A stretch of DNA of 64,000 nt from Roseococcus sp. SYP-B2431 (lineage in GTDB: Bacteria; Pseudomonadota; Alphaproteobacteria; Acetobacterales; Acetobacteraceae): positions 496,001 to 560,000 of the forward strand of contig NZ_SJXD01000011.1 in NCBI RefSeq assembly GCF_004336745.1, given 5' to 3'. How positions within the stretch are numbered: position 1 is the stretch's first letter; each line of letters starts with the position of its first letter. Under the pieces are notes generated by a model. The model made no database searches. It was not told where the DNA came from and saw nothing but the letters and a program-made list of their open reading frames with translations. Shown here piece after piece: positions 16,333 through 24,817 of this stretch. A program made the position numbers and the translations under genes.

Positions 16333-18507
16333 ATGAGTGGGGATCATGTCGCGGCAGGCGGAGCCGGCCGGTCGGGCGGGCTTGCGCCGATCGTGACCCC
16401 CCGGGTCGCCGGCGAGCTGAACGAGATGTCCTCCGAAGCCTGGGCCCGGCTGCGCAGCATCCTGGCCACGGTTCAGCACAGGTGGCGATGGATCGCCGCC
16501 GCCTTTCTGGTGCCGGTGCTGATCGCGCTCGTCCTGGCGGGGATCGTGCCGCCGCGCTTCACCGCGGAGACCTTGCTCGTCGTCTCCGCCAGTCGCGAGA
16601 CCTCCAGCGCCGGCGAGATCACCGGCGGGGGCTCGTCCGTGCCGCCGGGCGAGGTGCAGAAGCTCGTGCAGTCGGAACTCGACCTGATGACGAGCGAGGC
16701 CGTGGTGCGCCGCGTCTTCACCCAGCTGCCGCCGGAGCGGATCTACCCGCAGCTGGCCCAGCGGCGCCTCTTCGGCCTGCTCCCGCCGGCCTCGCGGGAG
16801 GGCCGGGAGGCGCGGGCCGCGGGCATGCTGCGCTCGACGCTGTTCACCCAGGCCCAGTCCACGCTCAGCAACGTGGTGCGCCTCATCGTCTTCCATCCGG
16901 ACCGCGCCCTGGCGCTGGAGCTGCTGCAGGCGGTCCTGGCCGCCTATTTCGAGCTGCGCAACGAGGTCTTCGCCAATCCGGTGACGGCCGTGCTGACGGC
17001 CGAGCTGGAGCGCCAGCGCGGCGAGCTCACCGAGATCGAGAACGAGATCACGGCGCTGAAGACGCGCACCGGCGTCCTGGACATCGGCCAGGAGGTGACG
17101 CTCGCGAGCCAGCGCCTGGACCAGACGGTGCAGCGGCTCGACCGCCTGCGCGAGCAGCGCGAGGCGGCGCAGGCCACGGTCCTGGCGGCCCAGACGGCGC
17201 TGGCGGCGCAGCCCGGGCGCATCGTCGCGGCCGTCGAGCAGACCAACGTCCCCCCGAACGACGAAGCGCGCAACACGCTCTCCCGCCTGCTGCGGGACCG
17301 CCAGCGCATGGCGGCCCAGTACCAGCCCAACGCGCCCATGCTGGTGGAGCTCGACGGCCAGATCGAGCGCGCGAGCCTGCAGGTGCGCGAGAACCGCAGC
17401 GGCACGGGCAATGTCCAGACCCAGCGGGAGGTTCGCAATCCGGCCCTGGAGCTCCTGACCTCGCGCCTCCTCGCCGCGCGCGTGGACGCCGATTCGATCG
17501 CGAGCCAGGAGCAGGAGGTACGCCGCCAGCGGACCGAGATCGAGCAGCGCAACATGCTGCTGCTCCAGGTCCAGCGCGACCTGCGGCAGCTGGAGCGGCG
17601 CAGGGAGGCGATGGAGGTCAACTTCCGGCAGTTCAGCCAGCGCGAGGCCGCGGCCCGGCTGGGCGAGGAGGCGCGGCTGGGCCGCGGCGCGGCCGTGAGC
17701 CTCGCGCAGCGGCCCTTCGCCTCGCCCATTCCGCGGAACATGGCGGTCACCTTCCTGCTGGCCGGCATCCTGGCCGGCCTCGGCTTCGCGGCGGCGGCGG
17801 CGCTGCTCATGACCCTCCTGCGGCGCACCTGGCTCCGCGCGGCCGAGGCCGAGCGCGGCACGCGCCTGCCGCTCCTGGGCGTGCTTCCGCTCGGCCGCTG
17901 GCCGGTGCGCACCGGACATGCCGCGCCCTCCATCGAGGGGCTCGCGGCGCAGTTCCTGGATGCCGGGCTGCGCTGGCGCGTGCAGCTCCTGCAGTTCCTC
18001 GGGACCAGGGAGGGGGACGAAAGGGAGCGGCTGGCGCGCTCCCTCGCGATCGAGCTGGCGCAGGCCCATCGCAAGCGCGTGCTGCTCATCGATCTCGCGG
18101 GCGACGGCAGCCGGCACTTCGCCGAGGTCGGCTCGCCGGAGCAAAAGCCCGGCCCGTCCGACGAGGGCATCCTGGCGCATGAGACCATGGTGCCCCGCCT
18201 CTGGATCGCCTATCAGGCCCAGAATTCGGACCTGGCCAATCCGCATGCGCTGGAGACGAACGTGACCCGCCTGGCCGAGCGGCTGTGCCAGGCCTTTGAC
18301 TTCATCCTGGTCATCGGGCCCGACGAGATGGAGAGCTATGTCCGCCGGCGCCTTGCCGTGATCGTGGACGGCAATATCCTGGTGGTGCGGGAAGACGCGA
18401 CGCGGGCCGAGGCGGCGAATGGGATGATCGATCGGGTGCAAGCCAGCGGCGGCCGCTTCTTCGGCATCTTCTACACCGGCGCCGCGCGGGAGCTCTTCGC
18501 GATATGA
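16333..18507 (+). CDS. GumC/Wzz-type polysaccharide co-polymerase with degenerate kinase domain
   Basis: 724 residues from ATG 16333. Two transmembrane helices (about 50-75 and 470-496) bracket a long periplasmic region with predicted coiled coil, the Wzz/GumC arrangement that sets chain length during export. The C-terminal cytoplasmic part (about 550-724) resembles the tyrosine autokinase of Wzc. However, the P-loop position reads GTREGDERERLA with no GKT, while the Walker A' strand RVLLIDLAGDG (near 581) and the Walker B-like FILVIGPDE (near 656) remain. The C-terminus lacks a tyrosine cluster. It is likely a pseudokinase. The stop overlaps the GumB-like start by 4 bases. Confidence 0.88.
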   Translation: MSGDHVAAGGAGRSGGLAPIVTPRVAGELNEMSSEAWARLRSILATVQHRWRWIAAAFLVPVLIALVLAGIVPPRFTAETLLVVSASRETSSAGEITGGGSSVPPGEVQKLVQSELDLMTSEAVVRRVFTQLPPERIYPQLAQRRLFGLLPPASREGREARAAGMLRSTLFTQAQSTLSNVVRLIVFHPDRALALELLQAVLAAYFELRNEVFANPVTAVLTAELERQRGELTEIENEITALKTRTGVLDIGQEVTLASQRLDQTVQRLDRLREQREAAQATVLAAQTALAAQPGRIVAAVEQTNVPPNDEARNTLSRLLRDRQRMAAQYQPNAPMLVELDGQIERASLQVRENRSGTGNVQTQREVRNPALELLTSRLLAARVDADSIASQEQEVRRQRTEIEQRNMLLLQVQRDLRQLERRREAMEVNFRQFSQREAAARLGEEARLGRGAAVSLAQRPFASPIPRNMAVTFLLAGILAGLGFAAAAALLMTLLRRTWLRAAEAERGTRLPLLGVLPLGRWPVRTGHAAPSIEGLAAQFLDAGLRWRVQLLQFLGTREGDERERLARSLAIELAQAHRKRVLLIDLAGDGSRHFAEVGSPEQKPGPSDEGILAHETMVPRLWIAYQAQNSDLANPHALETNVTRLAERLCQAFDFILVIGPDEMESYVRRRLAVIVDGNILVVREDATRAEAANGMIDRVQASGGRFFGIFYTGAARELFAI

Positions 18508-19211
18508 GGCGCCTTGCCCTGGCGGCGCTGCTCGCCCTCGCGGCCTGCACCGGACAGTCCATCAGCGTCTCCAACGACCGGCCCGAGGGCTTCGCGCCCT
18601 GGACCGACGCGGTCCCGCTCTACAGGATTGGCCCGAACGACAAGCTCAACGTGCGCTTCCGGATGACGCCCGAGCTGAACGAGACGGTGCTGGTCGGGCC
18701 TGACGGCTCGATCGCCCTGCGCGCCGCGGGGCGCGTCGCGGTCGGCGGCATGACCGGCCCGCAGGCCGAGGCGGCCGTGACCGAGGCCTCCCGCCGGGTG
18801 CTGCTGCATCCCGAGGTGTCGGTGACCTTCGAGGACGCGGCAGCCAGCCAGATCTTCGTCGGCGGCATGGTCCAGCGCTCCGGCGCCTTCCCGCTCACCG
18901 GCCGGCGCGGCGTGATGGAGGCGGTCCTGCTCGCCGGCGGCTTCGAGCCGGAGGCGCGGATGAACGAGGTGGTGCTCATCCGCCGCAATCCGCAGAACCA
19001 GCCGATGCTCCGCACCGTGGACCTGCAGAACTTCGCGCAGGCCGCGGCGGTCAACGACGACGTGCCGCTCTACCCGGGCGACATCGTCTTCGTGCCCCGC
19101 AGCCGCATCGCCGAGGTCGCGCTCTGGGTGGACCAGACCATCAACCGCACGCTGCCGTTCAGCCGCTCCTTCGGCTATTCCATCAACCGCATCCCGACCG
19201 CGGGCTTCTGA
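18504..19211 (+). CDS. Polysaccharide export lipoprotein (Wza/GumB family)
   Basis: 235 residues. A lipoprotein signal peptide ends LALAAC, so the cysteine near residue 16 would be lipidated. The polysaccharide export (PES) domain follows with YRIGPNDKLNVRF and GPDGSIALRAAGRVAVGG, then SLBB-like repeats around FVGGMVQRSGAFPLTG. It would form the outer-membrane channel working with the GumC-like protein. Start overlaps the previous stop (ATGA) and the stop touches the next ATG (TGATG), so expression is tightly coupled. Confidence 0.92.
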   Translation: MRRLALAALLALAACTGQSISVSNDRPEGFAPWTDAVPLYRIGPNDKLNVRFRMTPELNETVLVGPDGSIALRAAGRVAVGGMTGPQAEAAVTEASRRVLLHPEVSVTFEDAAASQIFVGGMVQRSGAFPLTGRRGVMEAVLLAGGFEPEARMNEVVLIRRNPQNQPMLRTVDLQNFAQAAAVNDDVPLYPGDIVFVPRSRIAEVALWVDQTINRTLPFSRSFGYSINRIPTAGF

Positions 19212-19966
19212 TGCGGGCGCCGCCGCCCGACATCGACATGTTGGGCGTCATCGGCCTCTCGCCGATCGGCGCGGAGGCGGCCGCGGCGCTGGTGGCGTCC
19301 CGGCCGGCAGAGGCGCCCTTCGAATACGTGGTGACCGCCAACGCGCAGCACCTCGTGCTGATGGCGCGGCCCGGGAACGCGCTGCGGCCCGCCTATGAGG
19401 CGGCCTGGCTGCGCGTCAACGACGGGCAGGTGCCGCGCCTGCTCGCCCGCTGGGCCACCGGCGCGCGCTTCGCCCTGGCCACCGGCAGCGACATGACGGT
19501 CCTGCTGCTGCGGCGCCACATCACCGCCGAGGACCACGTCACCATCATCGGCGGCTCGCCCGACCTGCCGGACGCGCTTCGCCGCCACTACGCCGTGCGG
19601 CACATCCACCTCCACGATCCGCCGATGGGCTACATGGACCAGCCCAGGGCGGTCGCGGAGGCGATCCGCTTCGTGCGGGAGCATCCGGCGCGCTTCGTCT
19701 TCGTCACGACGGGGGCGCCCCGCTCGGAGCAGCTGCTGATGCGGCTGAAGCAGGAGGGCGGGCTGACCGGCACCGGGCTGGCCTTCGGCAGCGCCCTGCG
19801 CTTCGCCGTCGGGCAGGTGCCGCGCGCGCCCGCCTGGATGCGCGCGAGCGGCCTCGAATGGCTGTTCCGGCTGCTCAGCGAGCCGCGGCGGCTGTGGCGC
19901 CGCTACGCGGTGGAATCGGCACCGGTCTTCCTCCTGGCCTGGAGGGCGTGGCGCGGTGCGCGCTGA
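19211..19966 (+). CDS. WecG/TagA/CpsF family glycosyltransferase
   Basis: 251 residues of glycosyltransferase family 26. It adds a sugar, often an N-acetylmannosamine-type residue or glucuronic acid, to lipid-linked intermediates at the inner membrane. Family features are VVTANAQHLVLM near residue 36, LRVNDGQ near 70 with the conserved Asp, and GAPRSEQLLM near 175. It shares one base with the export-lipoprotein gene, and the next gene starts 11 bases before its stop. The sugar cannot be named. Confidence 0.88.
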   Translation: MRAPPPDIDMLGVIGLSPIGAEAAAALVASRPAEAPFEYVVTANAQHLVLMARPGNALRPAYEAAWLRVNDGQVPRLLARWATGARFALATGSDMTVLLLRRHITAEDHVTIIGGSPDLPDALRRHYAVRHIHLHDPPMGYMDQPRAVAEAIRFVREHPARFVFVTTGAPRSEQLLMRLKQEGGLTGTGLAFGSALRFAVGQVPRAPAWMRASGLEWLFRLLSEPRRLWRRYAVESAPVFLLAWRAWRGAR

Positions 19967-21245
19967 CGCGGCCCTGATGCTGGCGCGGCCGGCGGCGCGG
20001 ACGCCGCGGGTGATGCAGCCCGGGCAGACCATGGCGTTGCTGGTGCTGATGGGCCTGATGCCGCTCTTCATGCAGTTCTTCACCTACCTTCCCGACATCC
20101 GGGCGCTCTGGATCCTCGCGAAGCTCTCGCCGATGCTGCTGCTGCCCCTGCATGTGATCGGGCTCTTCGCGCTGCGCCTGCCTTACATCCCGCTCTATGT
20201 GCTGATCTTCCTCTATGCGCTGCTGGTCGCGCCCGTGCTGTCGATCCTGCACCTGCAGAACGACTTCCTGGAGGCCATGGGCGCAACGGTGAAGGCGCTG
20301 ACCTTCGCCTTCTACTTTGGCGCGGCGGCCGCCTTCACGCTCCTGGGCGCCACGGAGGCCACGCTGAAGCGGGCCATGCTCCTCCTGGCCCTGGCCAATT
20401 TCAGCGCGCTCTGGGGCCTCTGGGTCTTCCTGCCGCTCGAGGCCTTCGCCTGGGACGGCGCGGGCACCGGCATGCTCTTCAACGACGAGATCCGCGGCCC
20501 GCGCATCATGATGCCGCTCGCCTTCGGGCTGACCGGGCTGTTCTGGCTGGCCCGCCGCTTCAGCGATCGTCCCGCCGTCTGGCCGGTGCTGCTGATCGCG
20601 CTCGGCCTCACGCTGATGGTCACCATCTTCAAGCAGCGCACCGCCATCGCGGCGACGGCGCTGATCCTGCTCTTCGGGATGACGGCCGGGTGGCGCCAGC
20701 GCGCGCCCCTGTCGTTCTGGGCCACGGTTATGGGGGGCGCGGGGCTGGCCGCCTCCCTCTTCCTGGCGGTGACCGCCGGCGGGGCGGGGAATCTCGGCGG
20801 CTCCCTGCGCGACAGCCTGGGCGGCTCGCTTTCCGTGCGCGAGACGGCGGCGGGCCTGCTGATGGAGTTCATCTCCCAGGACCCCACGCGCTGGCTCTTC
20901 GGGATCGGCGCCGCCACGGACTATGCCGAGATCAACTTCTTCCACATCATGCGCTACACGCACTTCTTCCTCTCCGACCTCGGCTGGCTGGGCGTGGTCG
21001 GCGAATACGGCGTCCTCGGCACGGTGCTGATCGTCCTGGCCTATCTGGCGGGCCTGCGGGAGACGCATCGGGCCGCGCAGGCCAATCCCACGCCCTTCCG
21101 CTACGCGCTGCGCGACCTCGTCACCTATCTGCTGCTGGTCTCGCCCATCTATTCCACCTCCGCCGCCCCGGGGCAGATCGCCACCATCACCGCCATGGCC
21201 GTGATCCTCCAGCGGCGCAGCGCGAAGGAGGCGGCGGCCGGATGA
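19956..21245 (+). CDS. Wzy/O-antigen ligase-like polysaccharide polymerase
   Basis: 429 residues with about ten to eleven transmembrane helices and a larger periplasmic loop near residues 275-335, the architecture of Wzy polymerases and WaaL ligases. Sequence is poorly conserved in this group, so the call rests on topology and on position in the export operon. The GTG start lies inside the preceding gene. I favour polymerase over ligase because GumC- and Wza-like partners are adjacent. Confidence 0.72.
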   Translation: MRADAALMLARPAARTPRVMQPGQTMALLVLMGLMPLFMQFFTYLPDIRALWILAKLSPMLLLPLHVIGLFALRLPYIPLYVLIFLYALLVAPVLSILHLQNDFLEAMGATVKALTFAFYFGAAAAFTLLGATEATLKRAMLLLALANFSALWGLWVFLPLEAFAWDGAGTGMLFNDEIRGPRIMMPLAFGLTGLFWLARRFSDRPAVWPVLLIALGLTLMVTIFKQRTAIAATALILLFGMTAGWRQRAPLSFWATVMGGAGLAASLFLAVTAGGAGNLGGSLRDSLGGSLSVRETAAGLLMEFISQDPTRWLFGIGAATDYAEINFFHIMRYTHFFLSDLGWLGVVGEYGVLGTVLIVLAYLAGLRETHRAAQANPTPFRYALRDLVTYLLLVSPIYSTSAAPGQIATITAMAVILQRRSAKEAAAG

Positions 21246-21309
21246 GCGCGGGAGGAGAGCCTGCCCTTGTGACGCGCGACAGGTCGGCGCCGGCGCCTTT
21301 TCCGCTTGC

Positions 21310-21330
21310 GAGGGCTCAGCCCGAGCCCTC
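21310..21330 (+). terminator. Hairpin after the polymerase gene
   Basis: A perfect 7-bp stem, GAGGGCT / AGCCCTC, with a 7-nt loop, 65 bases downstream of the polymerase stop. It probably ends the gumC-to-polymerase transcript, though no T-run follows. Confidence 0.45.
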
Positions 21331-21344
21331 TCGCCCATTGTTCG

Positions 21345-21393
21345 AGAGCATGGGTCACGCTTCGGGTGATTTCACCTGCAGCGATCATGCTCT
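21345..21393 (+). repeat. Nested inverted repeat upstream of the FkbM gene
   Basis: AGAGCATG and CATGCTCT are perfect 8-base arms 33 bases apart; inside them GGTGA and TCACC form a second inverted pair. It lies 67 bases before the GTG start of the methyltransferase and could be an operator or a folded leader. Confidence 0.45.
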
Positions 21394-21459
21394 AGGTTGC
21401 GGCGGCCGATTCCCCGGCGTCCCGAAGTCCCATTCCATCGCGAGAGAAGCGGAGATGTC

Positions 21460-22332
21460 GTGAGCGCATCCGTGCAGCCGGTGTCCTTCCGGAAGCTGGG
21501 CCTTGCCGGCTCGGCCTTTTCGCAGCTGCGCCACATCTGGCCGCATGACCGGTTCCTCTGGCCCGGTGCGGAGGCGCTGGCGCGCCTCACCGGGCTGCGG
21601 GCGGGCCGCGCTCCCTGGCAGACGGCCGAGGGCTTCCGCATGGAGCTGGATCCGCGGCACTATCCCGACGGCGCCATGCTCTACGGGACTTATGAGATCG
21701 CCACCGTCCGGGCCGTGCGGCAGATCCTTCGCCCTGGCGACGTCGTCGTCGATATCGGCGCCAATATCGGCTATTTCTCCATCCGCTTCTCGCAGCTCGT
21801 CGGCCCCGGCGGGAGCGTCTTCTCCTTCGAGCCGGTGCCGACCACGCGAGCGCGCCTGCTGCGCAACATCGCGGAGAACGGCTGCGGCAACGTCACCGTC
21901 TGCCCCGTCGCCCTGATGGACCGGGCGGCTTCGGTGACGATCTTCGAGACCGAGAGCCACGGCGTCGCCGGCCTGCGCGAGCTGTCGGAGAACACCACCG
22001 CGCATCCCGTCGAGGGCGTGCGGCTCGACGACTATCTGTCGCCGCCCAAGCCCGTCCGCCTGATCAAGATCGACGTGGAGGGCGCGGAACGGCTGGTTCT
22101 CCAGGGGGGCGAGGGGCTGATCGCGCGGGACCGGCCGCATATCGTGCTGGAGAAGGACGCCCCGGCCCTGAAGGCCTTCGGCTACGGCTTCTCGGAGGTC
22201 GCCGCGCAGATCCTGCGCCATGGCGGCTATCGCATGAGCGCGGTGGACCGCGGCACCGACCTCACCACGGCCTCTCCCGCGGAGATCGACGCGGCGCGGG
22301 ACGGCAACTACCTCTTCGCCCCGATCGGATAG
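21460..22332 (+). CDS. FkbM family methyltransferase
   Basis: 290 residues from a GTG with GGAG nine bases upstream. The SAM-binding core is VVDIGANIGYFS near residue 95, followed by VFSFEPVP and a later LIKIDVEGAE, the FkbM hallmark. These are O-methyltransferases that often modify sugars in polysaccharide and glycolipid loci. It is separated from the polymerase by 215 bases with a terminator-like hairpin, so it likely has its own promoter. It is convergent with the flippase gene. Confidence 0.88.
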   Translation: MSASVQPVSFRKLGLAGSAFSQLRHIWPHDRFLWPGAEALARLTGLRAGRAPWQTAEGFRMELDPRHYPDGAMLYGTYEIATVRAVRQILRPGDVVVDIGANIGYFSIRFSQLVGPGGSVFSFEPVPTTRARLLRNIAENGCGNVTVCPVALMDRAASVTIFETESHGVAGLRELSENTTAHPVEGVRLDDYLSPPKPVRLIKIDVEGAERLVLQGGEGLIARDRPHIVLEKDAPALKAFGYGFSEVAAQILRHGGYRMSAVDRGTDLTTASPAEIDAARDGNYLFAPIG

Positions 22333-22335
22333 GCG

Positions 22336-22352
22336 GGGCGGTTCCGCCGCCC
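22336..22352. terminator. Bidirectional hairpin between convergent genes
   Basis: GGGCGG and CCGCCC form a 6-bp stem with a 5-nt loop in the 23-base gap between the two stop codons. Confidence 0.45.
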
Positions 22353-22355
22353 TGG

Positions 22356-23630
22356 TCAGGGGCGGAACGCGTTCAGCACATTGATGCCGAGGCGCTGGCG
22401 CGCGCGCAGCACATTGGCCAGCCCGAAGACGGCATAGGCGCCGGCCGCGGCCAGCGCCGCGCCCACGCCCTCATAGCGTGGCAGCAGGACGGCGAGGCCC
22501 ACCAGGAGCACCGCCGCCGCGATCAGGGAATTGTGCCAGAGATCGCGCTCATGCCGGGTCATGACCAGCAGGGCATGCGCCTGCGAGGTGAGCGTGATGG
22601 CGAATTGCCCGGCCACCAGGATCACCAGCACCGGGCTGGCGGGGCGGAAGTCCTGGCCCATCAGCCCGAGGATCGTGGCGGGGAAGCACCAGAGGACCAA
22701 CGCCATGGCGAGGCCGGCGCCGGCGACGAGATGGCTTGCCGCGCGCGCCGCCCGCTCCAGGCCGGCCAGGTCGCCGGCGGCGAAGAGCTGCGCGAAGCGG
22801 GGGCCGCGCGCCGCGTACATCGCCACGGCCAGCACCGTCAGCAGGATCGAGAGGCGGCTGGCCATGCCGAACTGGCCGATCTCGACCTCGCTGGCGACCA
22901 GGCCCAGCGCCAGGATCGGCAGGTAGCCCATCAGGATCTGCGCCAGATCGGCGCCGAAGAGCGGAAGGGCCACGGCCCGCATCGGCGCCAGGGCCGGCCG
23001 GATGGCGGCCGCCATCCCGCGCAGCCGCTGCCGGATGAGCCAGAAGCCCAGTGCCGCCGCGGCGAGCTGCGCCAGCGTCAGCGTCAGCGCCGTCCCGGTG
23101 GCGGTCGCGCCCGGCAGCACGAGGTAGGCCATCGCAACCATGGGCCAGAGCACCGAGGAGACGATCTGCCCGGCGATGGGCCGCCCGAGCGCGCTGAGCT
23201 GCGCGCCCGCGGCGACCTGCAGGGCGAGCCCGATCACCCCGAAGGCGATGGCGCGGAGCATCGGCGCCGGCACGCCCTCGCCGAAGACATGCCCGGAAAG
23301 GAGCGGCGCGGCGAGGAACAGCAGAAGCGAGAGGAGGCCGCCCAGCAGGGCGATGGCGCCGAGCGCCGTCAGCACGATGCCCCGCGCCGCGGGCAGGTCC
23401 CCGGCCTGGGCGGCGACGGCGAGCGCGCGCATCGAGGCCTGGTCCAGCCCGCAGCGCGCGAAGGTGCCGACGAGGATGACGATCGCGAGGCCCAGATAGA
23501 TCTGCCCTGCGCCGCTGGCCCCCAGGCTGAGCGCCAGCGCCAGGGTGAAGCCGTAGCGCACGCAGACCTCGAAGGCGCGCACGCCGAAGACCGTAGCCGC
23601 CGTGGCGGCCAGCCGCAGGAGAGCCTTCAA
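22356..23630 (-). CDS. Wzx-like oligosaccharide flippase
   Basis: 424 residues with about 12 to 14 hydrophobic segments, matching the polysaccharide-transporter (PST/MOP) superfamily. It would flip lipid-linked repeat units across the inner membrane. An internal FGADLAQILMGYLPILALGL segment resembles the second-half helices of that family. The start is a TTG (23628-23630) overlapping the TGA of the upstream glycosyltransferase (TTGA); the frame extends further upstream only as antisense sequence of that gene. It forms a two-gene operon with the GT2 gene. Confidence 0.83.
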   Translation of the reverse strand: MKALLRLAATAATVFGVRAFEVCVRYGFTLALALSLGASGAGQIYLGLAIVILVGTFARCGLDQASMRALAVAAQAGDLPAARGIVLTALGAIALLGGLLSLLLFLAAPLLSGHVFGEGVPAPMLRAIAFGVIGLALQVAAGAQLSALGRPIAGQIVSSVLWPMVAMAYLVLPGATATGTALTLTLAQLAAAALGFWLIRQRLRGMAAAIRPALAPMRAVALPLFGADLAQILMGYLPILALGLVASEVEIGQFGMASRLSILLTVLAVAMYAARGPRFAQLFAAGDLAGLERAARAASHLVAGAGLAMALVLWCFPATILGLMGQDFRPASPVLVILVAGQFAITLTSQAHALLVMTRHERDLWHNSLIAAAVLLVGLAVLLPRYEGVGAALAAAGAYAVFGLANVLRARQRLGINVLNAFRP

Positions 23631-24688
23631 GCGGCGGCTTCCGGCTTCGCCAGGCCGCGCAGATGCGGTGGCAGAGCCGAAACGTCGAGCGGCGGCCGCC
23701 GCCGCGCGCGCAGGGCCGGGCCGATCACGAGGGGCAGCGCCAGATAGGTCATCACCATCCTGGCGCCCATCGCGAAGGCCAGCAGCGCGGCCCGCCGTAA
23801 CTTGCCGCCGCCCCCGGCCGGCGCGGCCCCGGCAACCTGGATCAGGCTCTTCGCCCCACCCGACTTTGCCGCGCGGCGGAACAGCCGGCGGAGATTGTCG
23901 GGGTCGAGCAGGAAGGCGAGGTCGTTCAGCGGCATCCGCAGGACGCTGCGAAGCCCCATGTTCTTCACGCAGAAATACATCCGGTTCCGCGCCTCGAGCC
24001 AAAGGCGCTTCACCCGCATGCGCTCGGAGAAATGGTGCACCACGGGCATGGGCGCGAGGACCAGCTGCCGGAAGCCCTGCCGGCCGACGCGCCAGGTGAC
24101 GTCCATGTCCTCGTAGAAGAAGAAGTAGAAGGGGTCGAAGCCGCCCGCCGCCAGGAAGGCCGGGCGGCGCATCATCAGGTTGCAGCTCGCGATGACCTCG
24201 CAATCGGCGACGCCCGCGAAGATGGAATCGCCCTGGACCACGCCGTTCGGCCGCATCAGCATGCGCTTGACGCCGACGATCTCGTCCCCTGGGCCGAGCA
24301 GCGCCTCGCCGCCGACGGCGCCGACCTCCGGCGCGGCGAAAAGGGCGTGCATCCGCGCCGCGCCATCGGCGGGGCGGAGCTCGGTGTCGCTGTCGAGGAA
24401 CCAGAGGAAGGGCGCCTCCGTCATCAGCGCGGCGAGGTTGCGCGCGACGCAGGGGCCGAGATTCTCCGGCGCGGCGACCAGCCGCACCCAGGGAAAGTCG
24501 CGGCGGACCATCTCCACCGTGCCGTCCGTGCTGCCGTTGTCGACGACGATCACCCCTTCGAGGGCGGGGGACTGGCGGCCCAGCGAGGCGAGACAGCGCG
24601 CGAGATCGGCGCGGCGCCCGTAGGAGACGATGATGGCGACGATGGGAAGCGCGGCCCCGGGCCGCGGATCCGCGTCAGCCACGGCCAC
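23627..24688 (-). CDS. Family 2 glycosyltransferase
   Basis: 353 residues. The GT-A fold is clear: VAIIVSYGRRADLARCL near residue 16, VVDNGSTDGT near 47, and the DxD metal site in WFLDSDTEL near 96. A later FYEDMDVTWR holds the ED acceptor-site motif. A hydrophobic C-terminal stretch may anchor it to the membrane. It is similar in layout to rhamnosyl- and glucosyltransferases of polysaccharide loci. The start is GTG 24688, with a second GTG two codons on. It lies directly upstream of the flippase, with overlapping start and stop. Confidence 0.9.
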   Translation of the reverse strand: MAVADADPRPGAALPIVAIIVSYGRRADLARCLASLGRQSPALEGVIVVDNGSTDGTVEMVRRDFPWVRLVAAPENLGPCVARNLAALMTEAPFLWFLDSDTELRPADGAARMHALFAAPEVGAVGGEALLGPGDEIVGVKRMLMRPNGVVQGDSIFAGVADCEVIASCNLMMRRPAFLAAGGFDPFYFFFYEDMDVTWRVGRQGFRQLVLAPMPVVHHFSERMRVKRLWLEARNRMYFCVKNMGLRSVLRMPLNDLAFLLDPDNLRRLFRRAAKSGGAKSLIQVAGAAPAGGGGKLRRAALLAFAMGARMVMTYLALPLVIGPALRARRRPPLDVSALPPHLRGLAKPEAAA

Positions 24689-24794
24689 GACCGGCGGTGC
24701 CGCCCGGCGCGGGCGGGCTCAGGCCGCCGATGGAGGAAGGGGAGCGCTGCATGAAGGGGACGCAACTAGCATCCCCCGCATGGCCTGGCGAGTT

Positions 24795-24816
24795 CGCGCG
24801 ATGGGTGAATCGCGCG
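24795..24816 (-). terminator. Hairpin directly after a Bug-family gene
   Basis: A perfect 8-bp stem, CGCGCGAT / ATCGCGCG, with a 6-nt loop. In the minus direction it begins two bases after the binding-protein stop codon, a good position for a terminator, but there is no T-tract. Confidence 0.5.
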
Positions 24817-24817
24817 G

